A program made the translations under genes and the position numbers. Positions 1 through 8,463 of a stretch of DNA of 64,000 nucleotides are shown here, in pieces. The DNA comes from G965247475 sp965247475. Its GTDB lineage: Bacteria; Chloroflexota; UBA11872. The notes below the pieces were generated by a model. The model made no database searches and was not told the DNA's origin. It saw nothing but the letters and a program-made list of their open reading frames with translations. How positions within the stretch are numbered: position 1 is the first letter of the stretch; every line of letters begins with the position of its first letter. Location: NCBI GenBank assembly GCA_965247475.1, contig OZ252016.1, forward strand, positions 930,001 through 994,000, read 5' to 3'.

Positions 1-1183
1 CGTCGATCTCGGACCGATCCCCTTCCAGCATCAGCTGCACCCAGCCGATGCCGGCGTCGACGTCGGCGCGCCGGATATCGAACTTCAGGTGGAACCGCCG
101 CGACAACTCGTACACGAACGGTGACTGAATCTTGTCGGATGAGTAGGTGAACTGCAGTCGTACCCGTGCCTCGGCGTCGCGTCCGGGCCCCAGCGGCGTC
201 GTGCGCTCCACCGGGTCGTCGATGTCTACCGGCTCACCGCGCTCGGCCGATTCGCGGATCGCCTCGAAGACAGCCAGGGCGCGAACCGCGTCCTGGCCCG
301 CGGCCCCGGGCGCTCGCGCCGTGCGTATGGCGCCGACGAACTCGCGCAACTCGGCCTGGTAGATCGAACTCGAGGCGACATCCGTGAGCTGAAGCGTGGT
401 CGGCGCGTCGAACTCGTGACTCGCGGCCGACTCGACGGTCATCGTTCCGGTAGGCCAGTCGGATCGGACCCGGCCCGCGTCGCCGATGACCTCGATGCAG
501 TTGAACGCCGGACCTTGCGCCGGCGCGAACGTCAACGTCGCCGACACACCGTCCGCAAAGGTGACGATGGCGACTGTCAGATCGTTCGCCGCGTTCTGGC
601 GCGCAAGCGCCTCGACGACCCGACCGCCGTGCAACCACAGGACTTGGTCAATGGTCTCGACGGCCGCCGCGGTCGGCGCGCCGCCCACGGCCGCATCTTC
701 GCGTCCATCCCCGCGCGATCCGCCCACCGAGGCGAGCATCGCTCGCCGATCGCCGATCACTCCGCGCGACAGGAGCGATCGGGCGCGAGTCCGGACATCG
801 GCGAATCGGAGGGCGAACCCGGGCATCAGCAGGGCGTCTCGTGCCTGCGCCGCCGCCGTCATGCGCTGTGCGTCCTCGCGATCGAGCGCAAACGGTCTCT
901 CGACCAGTGTGGGCAGACCGGCCTCCAGGCACGCCAGCGCGGTTGACGCCAGCGCGTCCGGCGGCGTGGCAACGACGGCCGCGTCCGCGACATCCGCCGC
1001 GACCAGCGTTCGCACATCCGCGAAGATCTCAGCCGCGCCGTGCGCGACCGCCCGTACGGCTTGCGGGTCGGGGTCGGAGAAGGCCGCGAGGTCCACGCCG
1101 TCCAGCGATTGAAGGGCCGGCACGAGGGTTTCGACGGCGTGCCTGCCCGCGCCGATCAGACCGACGCGCAGCGGATCGGTCAT
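1..1183 (-). CDS. Gfo/Idh/MocA-type oxidoreductase with C-terminal NIL domain (partial)
   Basis: The frame is open for 394 codons from ATG at 1183 to the window edge with no stop, so the 3' end is missing. Residues 6-16 (VGLIGAGRHAV) are the GxGxxx turn of an NAD(P)-binding Rossmann fold, and residues 93-97 (VERPF) sit where the family has its conserved EKP. Residues about 120-330 look like the usual alpha/beta substrate domain. From about residue 340 (VRLQFTYSSDKIQSPF, then LMLEGDRSEID) the sequence reads as a NIL domain, known as a ligand-binding C-terminal domain of MetN ABC ATPases and of some ferredoxins. It starts 51 bp after the ABC permease stop on the same strand and could be the last gene of that operon. 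The substrate cannot be told. The fusion is read directly from one uninterrupted frame; its function is unknown. Confidence 0.8.
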   Translation of the reverse strand, partial: MTDPLRVGLIGAGRHAVETLVPALQSLDGVDLAAFSDPDPQAVRAVAHGAAEIFADVRTLVAADVADAAVVATPPDALASTALACLEAGLPTLVERPFALDREDAQRMTAAAQARDALLMPGFALRFADVRTRARSLLSRGVIGDRRAMLASVGGSRGDGREDAAVGGAPTAAAVETIDQVLWLHGGRVVEALARQNAANDLTVAIVTFADGVSATLTFAPAQGPAFNCIEVIGDAGRVRSDWPTGTMTVESAASHEFDAPTTLQLTDVASSSIYQAELREFVGAIRTARAPGAAGQDAVRALAVFEAIRESAERGEPVDIDDPVERTTPLGPGRDAEARVRLQFTYSSDKIQSPFVYELSRRFHLKFDIRRADVDAGIGWVQLMLEGDRSEID

Positions 1184-1234
1184 GGGCTCACTTTTTCAGG
1201 TGCGGCCCGGCCGCATTCATTGTAGGCGACGACC

Positions 1235-2074
1235 TCAGAGGTCCCGTCGCTGGAAGACGCGCACCGCGATCGCAAGCATGAGGACCACGTGCACGCCCGC
1301 GACTAGCAGCATCCAGCCCGATGGTCCATTGAGCGAGCCGAACGGACCCGCGTCAATGCTCAGGGCGCTGCTTCCCGGCGGTGCGAACTGAGCGCTGGCC
1401 ATGTCCCACAGGGCGCGCGTTGGCATGAAGAAGCTCGTCCCCACGCCGATATCGAACATCACGACGCTGTCGAGAAAGACGCCGATCTGCTCGATCACAC
1501 CACCGACGAGCGCCGCCGCATACAGCGTGAAGACCGTCACGCCGTTCACCAGCGTGCCGAACCGAGCGCTGCCCGCAGTGGTGATCCCTATGAGCACGAT
1601 GGCGCCGAACAACATCAGAAACGGCGCAATCCACGCGCGTTCGGCCAGCTGGCCGGTGATCAACCGCACCGCGCCCAGCATCGCGGCGGACGACACGGCC
1701 ACGAAGCCGGCGATCATCAGCGTCTGACCGGCGAATTTTCCGAGCACGATCTCCCATCGGCGGGCCGGGCGCGCCACCACGGCGTGCAGGGTGCCCTGAG
1801 CGACCTCGCCTGAGATCGAGCCGACCGCCAGGAAGATCGCCAGGAGCGACACGACGAAGTTCAAGCTCCACATGCCGCCCGAAAGCAGCACGCCGACAAT
1901 CGCGCGTTGCTCCAGGGCGCCCATGTCGGGATCCGCCTGGAGCTCGCGGAACCCGAACCATACGCCCACCGTGTAGAGGGCCACGAACCCGAGGGTCACG
2001 ATCGCCGCCGCCAGCACGATGCGCCGTCGCAGCGCCTCTCGCAGGGTGACTTCGGCGATCAGCAAGGCCTTCAT
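1235..2074 (-). CDS. ABC-2 type transporter permease
   Basis: A 279-residue integral membrane protein with about six hydrophobic segments (roughly 19-40, 62-86, 118-139, 149-168, 178-200 and 253-273). Between the second and third lies a cytoplasmic stretch, SGEVAQGTLHAVVARPARRW (88-107), followed by a LGK motif. This is the hallmark of ABC-2 permeases of the NosY/ABC-2_2 kind (E-x-GTL...P-x-R...LGK). The start ATG at 2074 overlaps the ATPase stop in an ATGA, so translation is probably coupled and the two form one transporter. The substrate is not evident; such pairs export drugs, peptides or polysaccharide, or assemble membrane complexes. Confidence 0.9.
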   Translation of the reverse strand: MKALLIAEVTLREALRRRIVLAAAIVTLGFVALYTVGVWFGFRELQADPDMGALEQRAIVGVLLSGGMWSLNFVVSLLAIFLAVGSISGEVAQGTLHAVVARPARRWEIVLGKFAGQTLMIAGFVAVSSAAMLGAVRLITGQLAERAWIAPFLMLFGAIVLIGITTAGSARFGTLVNGVTVFTLYAAALVGGVIEQIGVFLDSVVMFDIGVGTSFFMPTRALWDMASAQFAPPGSSALSIDAGPFGSLNGPSGWMLLVAGVHVVLMLAIAVRVFQRRDL

Positions 2075-2982
2075 TCGCCGCTGCCCTCCGCGAGGCGCAC
2101 GAACAGGTCCTCCAGCGTGTCGGCCCGCATCCGCACGTCGTACACGGGCACGTTCGAAGCGACCAGCCGGCGTACCAGCGCGGCCACCGCCTCCTCATCG
2201 GCCACGCGCAGGACGAAGCGTCCATCGACCGACTGCGCCGGCCCAACCTCGTCCTCGAGCGATTCGAGCGCCGCCTCGGCCCCGTCGCCGAGCCGCAGCT
2301 CGACCTCCAGCGTCTCGAGCAGCTCGGCGAGGTTGCCGCTCGCCACCACCTCGCCGCGCGCGATGATCGCGACGCGGTCGCACACACGCTCGACCTCGGA
2401 GAGCAAGTGCGAGTTCAAGAACACGGTCGTGCCGGTCGACTTGAGGCGTCGAATGAGGTCGCGAACATCGCGCCTGCCGATGGGGTCCAGCGCCGACGTC
2501 GGCTCGTCCAGTATCACCAGACGCGGGTCGCCAACCAGCGCCTGCGCGATGCCGATGCGTTGCTGCATCCCCTTCGAGTAGCTTGATATCCGGTCGTCGC
2601 CGCGCCGGCTCAGACCAACCGTCTCGAGCATTTGTCCCACGCGTTGCCGTCGCCCGTCCCTGGGCACCCCGGCGAGTCGGGCGTGGAACTCGAGCAGCTC
2701 GCGACCGCGCATCCACTCGTGAAAGCGAAACGTCTCGGGCAGGAACCCGGTGCGCCGGCGGGCCTCGAGCGTCCCGGCCGCGTGCCCGAATACCTCGATC
2801 GATCCCGCGGTGGGTCGCACGAGCCCGAGGACCATATTGACCAGCGTGCTCTTGCCCGCGCCGTTTGGTCCGAGAAACCCGAAGACCTCGCCCGCTCCCA
2901 CGTCGAGGCTCACGCCCCGCACCGCGTGCGTCGCCCCGAAGGACTTGTGGACGTTCGTCAGGTGGATCGCCGGGGCGTCCAT
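2071..2982 (-). CDS. ABC transporter ATP-binding protein
   Basis: A 303-residue cytoplasmic ATPase. Walker A is GPNGAGKS (38-45), the signature is YSKGMQQR (135-142) in the S-K-G-M-Q-Q variant common in ABC-2 exporters, Walker B is LVILDE (155-160) followed by PTSALDP, and the switch His is H192. Residues after about 220 form the C-terminal extension typical of the CcmA/NatA-like group. The gene lies 3 bp after the upstream membrane-anchored protein and overlaps the permease by 4 bp, so the three are one operon. It would power the permease; the cargo is unknown. Confidence 0.93.
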   Translation of the reverse strand: MDAPAIHLTNVHKSFGATHAVRGVSLDVGAGEVFGFLGPNGAGKSTLVNMVLGLVRPTAGSIEVFGHAAGTLEARRRTGFLPETFRFHEWMRGRELLEFHARLAGVPRDGRRQRVGQMLETVGLSRRGDDRISSYSKGMQQRIGIAQALVGDPRLVILDEPTSALDPIGRRDVRDLIRRLKSTGTTVFLNSHLLSEVERVCDRVAIIARGEVVASGNLAELLETLEVELRLGDGAEAALESLEDEVGPAQSVDGRFVLRVADEEAVAALVRRLVASNVPVYDVRMRADTLEDLFVRLAEGSGE

Positions 2983-2985
2983 GGC

Positions 2986-3840
2986 TCAGGCGGGTCTCGC
3001 GGTGGCGGCAACGCGCAACAACGCGTCAGGGTCGAGCGGCCCGATCAGCACCATCATGGCCTGATCGGAGGTCCAAGTCGCGATCGATTGTCCGTCTGGC
3101 AGTGCGAAGACCTGCGGCGCCCCGCTCTCGGCGTCGGCCGGCGCCGGCAGACCGAGCGTCTGACGCAGGATGGGGATGTCGCGGACGGAGGTTCCGCGAG
3201 CGATGACGGGCGGCAAGAGCTCGCGCAGGATGGCTTCGGCGACAAGCTCGAGGTCGAGCTCCGGAGGCCCGGTCACGCGGGGCGCCCGGAGCTGATGCAA
3301 CTCCAGCGGCGTACTCGTTCCGGCGGACGGTGGCCATACGGTGCTGGCGAGCGCCGCGCCGGACACGTCCAGCACCGCACGCTCGAGCGCCCGCGGCAGC
3401 GGAATCCGTACTTCCGACGACGTGAGAAACGCCTGGAGCTCCTCGATGTCGATCTCGATTGACCACACGCCGCCGCTGGTCACGGTTTGCTCGGGCGATT
3501 GCTCGTAACCGGCGGGGGCCGCGATCGTGGTCGGCACGATCCCCGCCTGCTCCAGGTCCTCGTCGGACGGGTTAGCGACCGTCTTGGTCGGCTGTACTTC
3601 GGTGACCGTGAACGCGTCGGGGGATAGCGTGACCGGCCCGTCCGCCGCCGCCCGCTCCGGCTCGCCCCGAGGCCCGGTCGCGTCCTCGGACGTCAACTCG
3701 AGCGGCGACGTGCGCAGACCGTTCAGGAAGACGTGCAACGCCTCGCGCGCCGGTTCGGCCAGCACCAGCACGACGACCAGGGCCGCCAGAACAGCGGCCC
3801 ATGCCCAGAGCAGACGGCGCCGGCCGAGCGCCGCCATCAC
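2986..3840 (-). CDS. Membrane-anchored protein, DUF4367-like C-terminus
   Basis: A 284-residue protein with one N-terminal membrane segment (about 8-28, LLWAWAAVLAALVVVLVLA) and an external remainder. No family is recognised with certainty. The C-terminal stretch (QSIATWTSDQAMMVLIGPL, then a short helix) resembles the end of DUF4367-type sensor or anti-sigma-associated domains, where a tryptophan strand, a 'G-x-l' turn and a final helix recur. The start is GTG at 3840 or the adjacent ATG at 3837. It sits 3 bp upstream of the ABC ATPase, so it is likely the first gene of that operon and could be a sensor or accessory subunit of the transporter. That role is inferred from position only. Confidence 0.6.
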   Translation of the reverse strand: MMAALGRRRLLWAWAAVLAALVVVLVLAEPAREALHVFLNGLRTSPLELTSEDATGPRGEPERAAADGPVTLSPDAFTVTEVQPTKTVANPSDEDLEQAGIVPTTIAAPAGYEQSPEQTVTSGGVWSIEIDIEELQAFLTSSEVRIPLPRALERAVLDVSGAALASTVWPPSAGTSTPLELHQLRAPRVTGPPELDLELVAEAILRELLPPVIARGTSVRDIPILRQTLGLPAPADAESGAPQVFALPDGQSIATWTSDQAMMVLIGPLDPDALLRVAATARPA

Positions 3841-4165
3841 GCCGGGGCAGCCCGACTGGACGTGTTGCGCGTGTCCGTGAGGCCGGGTCTGCCCACAGCC
3901 GCGAGCATTCCAATCACGATCGGCACTACGCGAATGCCCCGGAGTGAGAGCGCAATCGCCGATCGATCGAACGCTCAGCTGAACGGTCGTGCACGGATAT
4001 CAATGGGGACCGCGGCGATCGCCGGTCCGGCGGCAAGTGTCGCAGACGGCCAGACGGCGGCGCCGTTCGCAAGCCATCCGGCTGGGATGGGCCCAACGAG
4101 CGGGATGGCCAAGGGCTCGCACTCACGGGTTAGACCTTGAGATAAGTGGCGAAGGCCGCGAACGC
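3841..4165. other. 325-bp gap without a confident gene
   Basis: This gap separates the metallophosphoesterase gene from the ABC operon, both on the minus strand, and should carry the operon promoter; no clear -35/-10 pair is visible. On the minus strand one frame encodes hydrophobic, proline-rich stretches (for example LAIPLVGPIPAGWLANGAAV and later VVPIVIGMLAAVG) and ends with a TGA embedded in the GTGATG start of the next gene. It is interrupted by an in-frame TGA near 3975 and lacks a credible start. It may be a decayed membrane-protein gene or chance openness in GC-rich DNA. Confidence 0.3.
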
Positions 4166-4903
4166 TCAGACCGGCGCTAGCGCTGTAGTCAGCGTGTTCG
4201 CCATCGCATCGGATACCGGAACACCCAGCCGCGCGACCTCGCGATACGCGGCCTGGTGGTCGTACGGCACACGGCGAATCGTTGCCGACCAGAGGCCGGC
4301 CGAGTCGTCGAGCACCGCGTAGGTAGCCAGGCCGGGCTGGCCATCGTGGCTGCGGCCAACCGAGCCGCAGTTCACCACCAACGCATCGCTGACGTGGCGA
4401 ACGAAGGCCATGTGGGTATGGCCGCAGGCTATGACCGCGGCATCGGGCTCGCCGAGCTTCCGCGAGATGGCGCCGTCGCCGTCGTTGCGAAACAAGCCGA
4501 CCTCGTCGTTTCCGGGCACGCCATGGACCACGAGGATTGCGCCCGCGCCGGAATCGAGCCGGACGGATGTCCCCATCTCGCCAAGCGCGCCGGTCAGCGC
4601 CGCGCCGAGGGCGTCCCGAGTCCAGCCAACGATTCGCTCGAGATAGCGTGCGAACGACGCCTCATCCGGCCCCAGGGACTCGAGCTTTCCTTCGAGGTCG
4701 TTGATGTATCGATCGGTGTTGCCCTGGACGGCCGGCCAGCCGAGGTCCCGGACCCGCTCCCAGCACTCGCGCGGGTGCGCGCCAAAGAGCGCCGCGTCGC
4801 CCCCGAACACGACGGTGTCTGGCGCCACCCGATCGATATCACGAAGAACCGCCTCGAAGGCATAGAGATTCCCGTGAATATCGGTCACGACGGCCGCGCG
4901 CAT
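4166..4903 (-). CDS. Metallophosphoesterase (predicted phosphodiesterase)
   Basis: A 245-residue calcineurin-like phosphoesterase of the small YfcE/MJ0936-like kind. All metal-ligand motifs are present in order: D8-x-H10 in TDIHGN, GGD (34-36), GNTD (61-64, with Thr in the usual GNH/GNC position), H127 in VVHG and GHTH (161-164). A NCGSVG loop follows near residue 178, as in the family. The protein would hydrolyse phosphodiester or phosphomonoester bonds with two divalent metals in the cytoplasm; the substrate is not deducible. It is monocistronic on the minus strand, divergent from the LarA-like gene 69 bp away. Confidence 0.88.
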   Translation of the reverse strand: MRAAVVTDIHGNLYAFEAVLRDIDRVAPDTVVFGGDAALFGAHPRECWERVRDLGWPAVQGNTDRYINDLEGKLESLGPDEASFARYLERIVGWTRDALGAALTGALGEMGTSVRLDSGAGAILVVHGVPGNDEVGLFRNDGDGAISRKLGEPDAAVIACGHTHMAFVRHVSDALVVNCGSVGRSHDGQPGLATYAVLDDSAGLWSATIRRVPYDHQAAYREVARLGVPVSDAMANTLTTALAPV

Positions 4904-4972
4904 GGCGTCAAGCGTGCCGCACCCGCGGCCGCGCGGCCACCTCTCGATTCAGCCCTTCGATACACTCGCCGG

Positions 4973-6244
4973 ATGTTGCCGCGTGACGACGCTCCAGCGC
5001 CCGCGATGCGGCTCGTGCGTCAGCGCTTCGCCAGCGCCGAGATCCCTGAGTTCCGGCAGGCGCTGGCCGAGCGCGTGCGAGCGCGGCTGGCCGAGCTTGC
5101 GCCCGCTCGGGGCTCGACGGTCGCGATCGGTGTGGGGTCGCGCGGGATTTCGCCGATCGTCGGCGTTCTGGAGACCCTGATCGCAGAGCTGCGCGGCGTG
5201 GGCGCGAGCCCGTTCATCGTGCCCGCGATGGGAAGCCACGGCGGCGGCACGGCGGAAGGTCAGGCCGGTGTGCTGGCGGACTACGGGATCGACGAGCGCA
5301 CGCTGGGCGTGCCGGTGCGCGCGACCATGGATACGGTGGAAGTCGGGCGCACGGCGTCGGGCGCGGTCGTTCACCTTGACGCCGCCGCCGCCGCGGCGGA
5401 CGGCATCGTCGTGATCGGCCGCGTGAAGCCGCACACGTCGTTCCGCGGCCCGGTCGAGAGCGGCCTGTCCAAGATGCTCGTCATCGGGTTTGGCAATCGC
5501 GCCGGGGCCGAATCGATCCATGCGCACCCGCTGGCCGAGATCATTCCCGCGGCCGCCGACGTGGCGGCGGCGCGGGCGAACATATGGTTCGGCGTGGCCC
5601 TGGTCGAGAACGCGTTCGACCGGCCCTACCTGCTCGAGATCGTGGAAGGCGGGCGATTCGTCGAGACAGATCGACGCCTCCTCGAGGTCGCGAACGGCGT
5701 GTTGCCGCGGATACCGCTTGACCGGCTCGACCTCCTGATCGTCGATCGAATCGGAAAGAACATCTCCGGCACCGGCATGGACCCGAACGTGATCGGCATG
5801 TGGCGCCGGCTGCCGGAGCTTCCGCGCGCCCCGGACTATGGGTGGATCGCCGCGCTCGGTCTCACCGAGGCAAGCCACGGGAACGGCGCCGGCGTCGGGA
5901 TGGCGGACATGGTGAGCCGGAAGCTCGTGGACGCCAACGACCCGGCCGCCACGGCCGCGAATATCTTGACCAGCATGGGGCTCCGTTTGGGGAACATTCC
6001 GCTGACGCTCCCGACCGATCGGGAGGCGTATGAGACGGGCCTGTGGCTGGCGCGCCGGACGGCCGGTCCGGCGCCGAGGGTGGGCCGCATCGCCAATACG
6101 CTCGAGCTCGAGACCTTCTGGCTGAGCGAGTCGACTCTGCTGGACCTTCCGGATTCGTGTCAGGTCGTCGAGCCAGCCGCCGACTTCGGGTTCGCGGCGG
6201 ACGGATCCATCATCGAGCGGGAAGCGTTCGACGCCTGTAGCTGA
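4973..6244 (+). CDS. LarA-like (DUF2088) nickel-dependent racemase family protein
   Basis: A 423-residue protein starting at ATG 4973; the frame is open further upstream but that part is antisense to the divergent phosphatase. The N-terminal half has the lactate-racemase fold signatures: an early VAIGVGSRGI loop, VPAMGSHGGG (a Gly-rich substrate loop), and GRVKPHTSFRGPVESGLSKM in the place where LarA carries its His and Lys around the nickel-pincer cofactor. Paralogues annotated as DUF2088 or DUF362-like proteins are common in environmental genomes and act on unknown 2-hydroxy acids. No larB/larC/larE cofactor genes are in this window. The family call is solid; the lactate racemase function is not established. 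Confidence 0.8.
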   Translation: MLPRDDAPAPAMRLVRQRFASAEIPEFRQALAERVRARLAELAPARGSTVAIGVGSRGISPIVGVLETLIAELRGVGASPFIVPAMGSHGGGTAEGQAGVLADYGIDERTLGVPVRATMDTVEVGRTASGAVVHLDAAAAAADGIVVIGRVKPHTSFRGPVESGLSKMLVIGFGNRAGAESIHAHPLAEIIPAAADVAAARANIWFGVALVENAFDRPYLLEIVEGGRFVETDRRLLEVANGVLPRIPLDRLDLLIVDRIGKNISGTGMDPNVIGMWRRLPELPRAPDYGWIAALGLTEASHGNGAGVGMADMVSRKLVDANDPAATAANILTSMGLRLGNIPLTLPTDREAYETGLWLARRTAGPAPRVGRIANTLELETFWLSESTLLDLPDSCQVVEPAADFGFAADGSIIEREAFDACS

Positions 6245-6249
6245 GACAA

Positions 6250-6264
6250 GCGCCGTCGCGGCGC
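6250..6264. terminator. Short GC hairpin after the LarA-like gene
   Basis: A GCGCCG / CGGCGC inverted repeat with a 3-nt loop lies 6 bp after the LarA-like stop, between two convergent genes. There is no T-tract, so terminator function is only suggested by position. Confidence 0.25.
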
Positions 6265-6313
6265 CTCAATACCCCTACCGGCCTGGTCCGCAAATCCCCG
6301 AAACCGCCTGAGG

Positions 6314-6340
6314 GTCATTCCGAGCGGAGCGAGGAATCTC
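6314..6340. repeat. REP-like 'GTCATTCCGAGC...GAGGAATCTC' palindrome
   Basis: An imperfect palindrome in which ATTCC and GGAAT arms flank a GAGCGGAGCGA core, between convergent genes. Very similar short sequences occur as dispersed intergenic repeats in many Chloroflexota and other genomes (recalled, not searched). On the minus strand it begins 13 bp after the stop of the TolB-like gene, so it lies in that gene's 3' UTR and may act as an mRNA end or processing signal. Confidence 0.5.
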
Positions 6341-6352
6341 GCGGCCGCCCCG

Positions 6353-7924
6353 TCAGACCGGCGACCAGACGGGGAGCATGTCGTGCCCTTGGTTGTCGGT
6401 GACTTGCGTGAGGCCGCTCCCGTCGACATTCATGTGAAACAGCTCCCAGTCGCCGCCGACGAACCGGGCGAACGTGATCCGGCTGCCATCCGGCGACCAA
6501 ATCGGCGTCCAGTCCGGCACCGGGCTGGTGGTGAGGCGGGTTTCGGCGCTCCCGTCGGCGCCGATCGTGAAGATCTCGTAGCTGCCGTCCACGAACCGCG
6601 CGAAGACGATGCGCGATCCATCCGGCGACCAAGCCGGCTGCGTGCCCTCGGCGAGCGGGGTCTGCACGTGATCCGGCGAGTCGAACCCGGCCACGTGAGC
6701 CACCGTGACCTGCGTGCCGAAGCGATACGTGAGCTGCGTCCCGTCTAGCGAGTACACCGGATAGCAGTACTTGCCGAGCCGATCCGAGAAGCGCGTGACC
6801 TCGCCGCCCGCGGGGCTCACCGCATGGAGGCCGCCGGACCCGGTCCGCATGCTGATGAAGAGGATCGTCTCGCCATCCGGCGACCAGGCCGGCTCCCAAT
6901 CGGTGGATTGATGCACGGTGAGCTGGCGCAGGTCGGTGCCGTCCGCGTTGATCACGAACACGTCGAAGTTGCCGAAGCGAAAGCTCGCGAACGCGATCTT
7001 GGTGCCGTCGGGCGACCAGACCGCCCGTCCGTTCACCGCTGCCCCAACGGTCAATCTGCGGGTGTCCGTTCCATCCTGCGCCATCGTGTAGAGGTCCCAC
7101 GGGCCATCGCGGTTGCTGAGGAAGGCGATGCGGCCCGCGGACGGGTTCGGCGCGGCGATCGGCGCCGTGGCGGCCTCGGGGATGAGGCCGGCCTGCTTGA
7201 AATGATCGCCGCCGTTGGCAATGACGACGCCCCCTGGATCCGAGAAGTCGGTGTCGATCATCCACTGCTGGAACACGGCCCGCTGCGCGCGCAGGACGCG
7301 CAAGCCGCCGCGATCGTCGTAGGCGACCGGCAGGCCGTACAGGTCGATCCAGTTGGCGCGCTCGAACCAGCGGGCCTTGATGTCGAGATTCAGCTCGAGC
7401 AGCTCGAGGTGCCGCGCGATCGTGGCGTCGAACGGCTCGTCCGGCGGCCTCGGGAAGTCCCAGGGGACGGGGACGCTCTTGGCGCTGTCGAGCCACGCGT
7501 CGTGCCCGGCCGCGCTCAAATCGTCATAGATGTTGAGGTAGCGAACGCCGCGCCCGTCGAGCCACTGGAGGATGCCCTTCTGAAAGGCCTGAAGCGTGAA
7601 CGGGCCGTCCGTCCACCGGGTGGACACCGGGTATCCCAATTGGGCGACACCGCCCGCCGCATAAAACGTCGTCCAGAACGGGATGCCGTCGTCGTTCGAG
7701 ACGATGTATCCGGACCCATCGCCCGAGCCCGTCTGGCTATAAAACCACCCGTTCGGCGCGGCGAAATCGGGCGGCTGGGCCGCGGCGGTTCCGGAGGCGC
7801 CGGCGACGGCCGCCACGGCCGCCACGACAAATGCGAGAGCGCGGAGTCGCCAGGTGTCTCGGCGCAACGTCACGGTCCGCACGCGCGCATCGTCGCACTG
7901 TCCAGACGCCGGATTCAACGCCAC
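6353..7924 (-). CDS. Secreted TolB-like beta-propeller protein
   Basis: A 523-residue protein from GTG 7924; a later GTG could trim about 15-18 residues without losing the signal peptide (hydrophobic about 27-42, ending GTAAAQ). Residues about 50-130 hold a domain (GGVAQLGYPVSTRWTDG, then FQKGILQW) typical of secreted Chloroflexota proteins. From about 280 come five PD40/WD40-like blades, each with 'DGTDxRxLT' and 'WSPDGxxIxFxS'. The protein stops inside the last motif (PVWSPV), which suggests closure by an N-terminal strand or a slightly shortened end. It probably sits outside the cell and binds a ligand or protein; no enzymatic residues are seen. Confidence 0.82.
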   Translation of the reverse strand: MALNPASGQCDDARVRTVTLRRDTWRLRALAFVVAAVAAVAGASGTAAAQPPDFAAPNGWFYSQTGSGDGSGYIVSNDDGIPFWTTFYAAGGVAQLGYPVSTRWTDGPFTLQAFQKGILQWLDGRGVRYLNIYDDLSAAGHDAWLDSAKSVPVPWDFPRPPDEPFDATIARHLELLELNLDIKARWFERANWIDLYGLPVAYDDRGGLRVLRAQRAVFQQWMIDTDFSDPGGVVIANGGDHFKQAGLIPEAATAPIAAPNPSAGRIAFLSNRDGPWDLYTMAQDGTDTRRLTVGAAVNGRAVWSPDGTKIAFASFRFGNFDVFVINADGTDLRQLTVHQSTDWEPAWSPDGETILFISMRTGSGGLHAVSPAGGEVTRFSDRLGKYCYPVYSLDGTQLTYRFGTQVTVAHVAGFDSPDHVQTPLAEGTQPAWSPDGSRIVFARFVDGSYEIFTIGADGSAETRLTTSPVPDWTPIWSPDGSRITFARFVGGDWELFHMNVDGSGLTQVTDNQGHDMLPVWSPV

Positions 7925-7939
7925 GCCGGTCGAGGCGCC

Positions 7940-8356
7940 CTACCGGCGCTCTGGCGTCCGCATGTCGATTCCGATCCGCGCAAGGTCCAGGGCGACATCC
8001 AGCAAGGCGTCAACGCTCGGCTCCAGGCGCCGCCCGATTTCGGCCGCGGCCGCCTCGCCTAAGTCCCCGTCGGACGGGGCGGCGAGCGATCGCGCGTAGC
8101 AGCCGCCGAACACGCAGGCCACCGGCCAGAACCGGCACCGGCCTACGGGCTCGAATCCCATCGCGCGAAGCGCGTGGCTCTCGCGGAACTGCCGCGACAT
8201 GCTGGTCAGTCCGGGCGCCGGCTGCACGTGCAGCCACCATGACCCATCGGGATCGCGGGTGACGGCGAACGCCAGGCGTCCGGAGGTTCGCCGATGGACC
8301 TCGACCGCCTCGACCGAATGTCCGGGCCCACCATAGAGGCTGTCGACCACCCTCAC
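7940..8356 (-). CDS. Hypothetical protein with Cys-rich centre
   Basis: A 138-residue protein starting at GTG 8356 (GTG at 8350 is an alternative). No family is recognised. There is a basic, Trp-containing N-terminal half and a cluster GRCRFWPVACVFGGCYARS (about 72-90) with three cysteines, followed by an acidic amphipathic helix. No signal peptide or membrane segment is seen. It ends 15 bp before the TolB-like gene on the same strand, so the two may be cotranscribed, and it is divergent from the rhodanese gene. Confidence 0.6.
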   Translation of the reverse strand: MRVVDSLYGGPGHSVEAVEVHRRTSGRLAFAVTRDPDGSWWLHVQPAPGLTSMSRQFRESHALRAMGFEPVGRCRFWPVACVFGGCYARSLAAPSDGDLGEAAAAEIGRRLEPSVDALLDVALDLARIGIDMRTPERR

Positions 8357-8406
8357 CCCCTGTCCTTGCTAGACCGGATTGGCATCCGCCGAATGCTTTG
8401 CCAGCA

Positions 8407-8434
8407 TTGTGATACAGCCGTGTTGGCGTAGTTT
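8407..8434 (+). promoter_or_regulatory. Putative sigma-70-type promoter of the rhodanese gene
   Basis: TTGTGA (8407-8412) and TAGTTT (8429-8434) are separated by 16 bp in the 107-bp divergent gap, 29 bp before the rhodanese ATG. A strong ribosome-binding site, GAGGAGGG (8448-8455), follows at a suitable distance. The boxes match the consensus only partly. Confidence 0.4.
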
Positions 8435-8463
8435 CTCAACTTCGTTCGAGGAGGGCGGGACCG

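Noticed and set aside
4256..4972. In-frame N-terminal extension of the LarA-like protein
   Set aside because: It lies antisense to the metallophosphoesterase gene and has no family counterpart.
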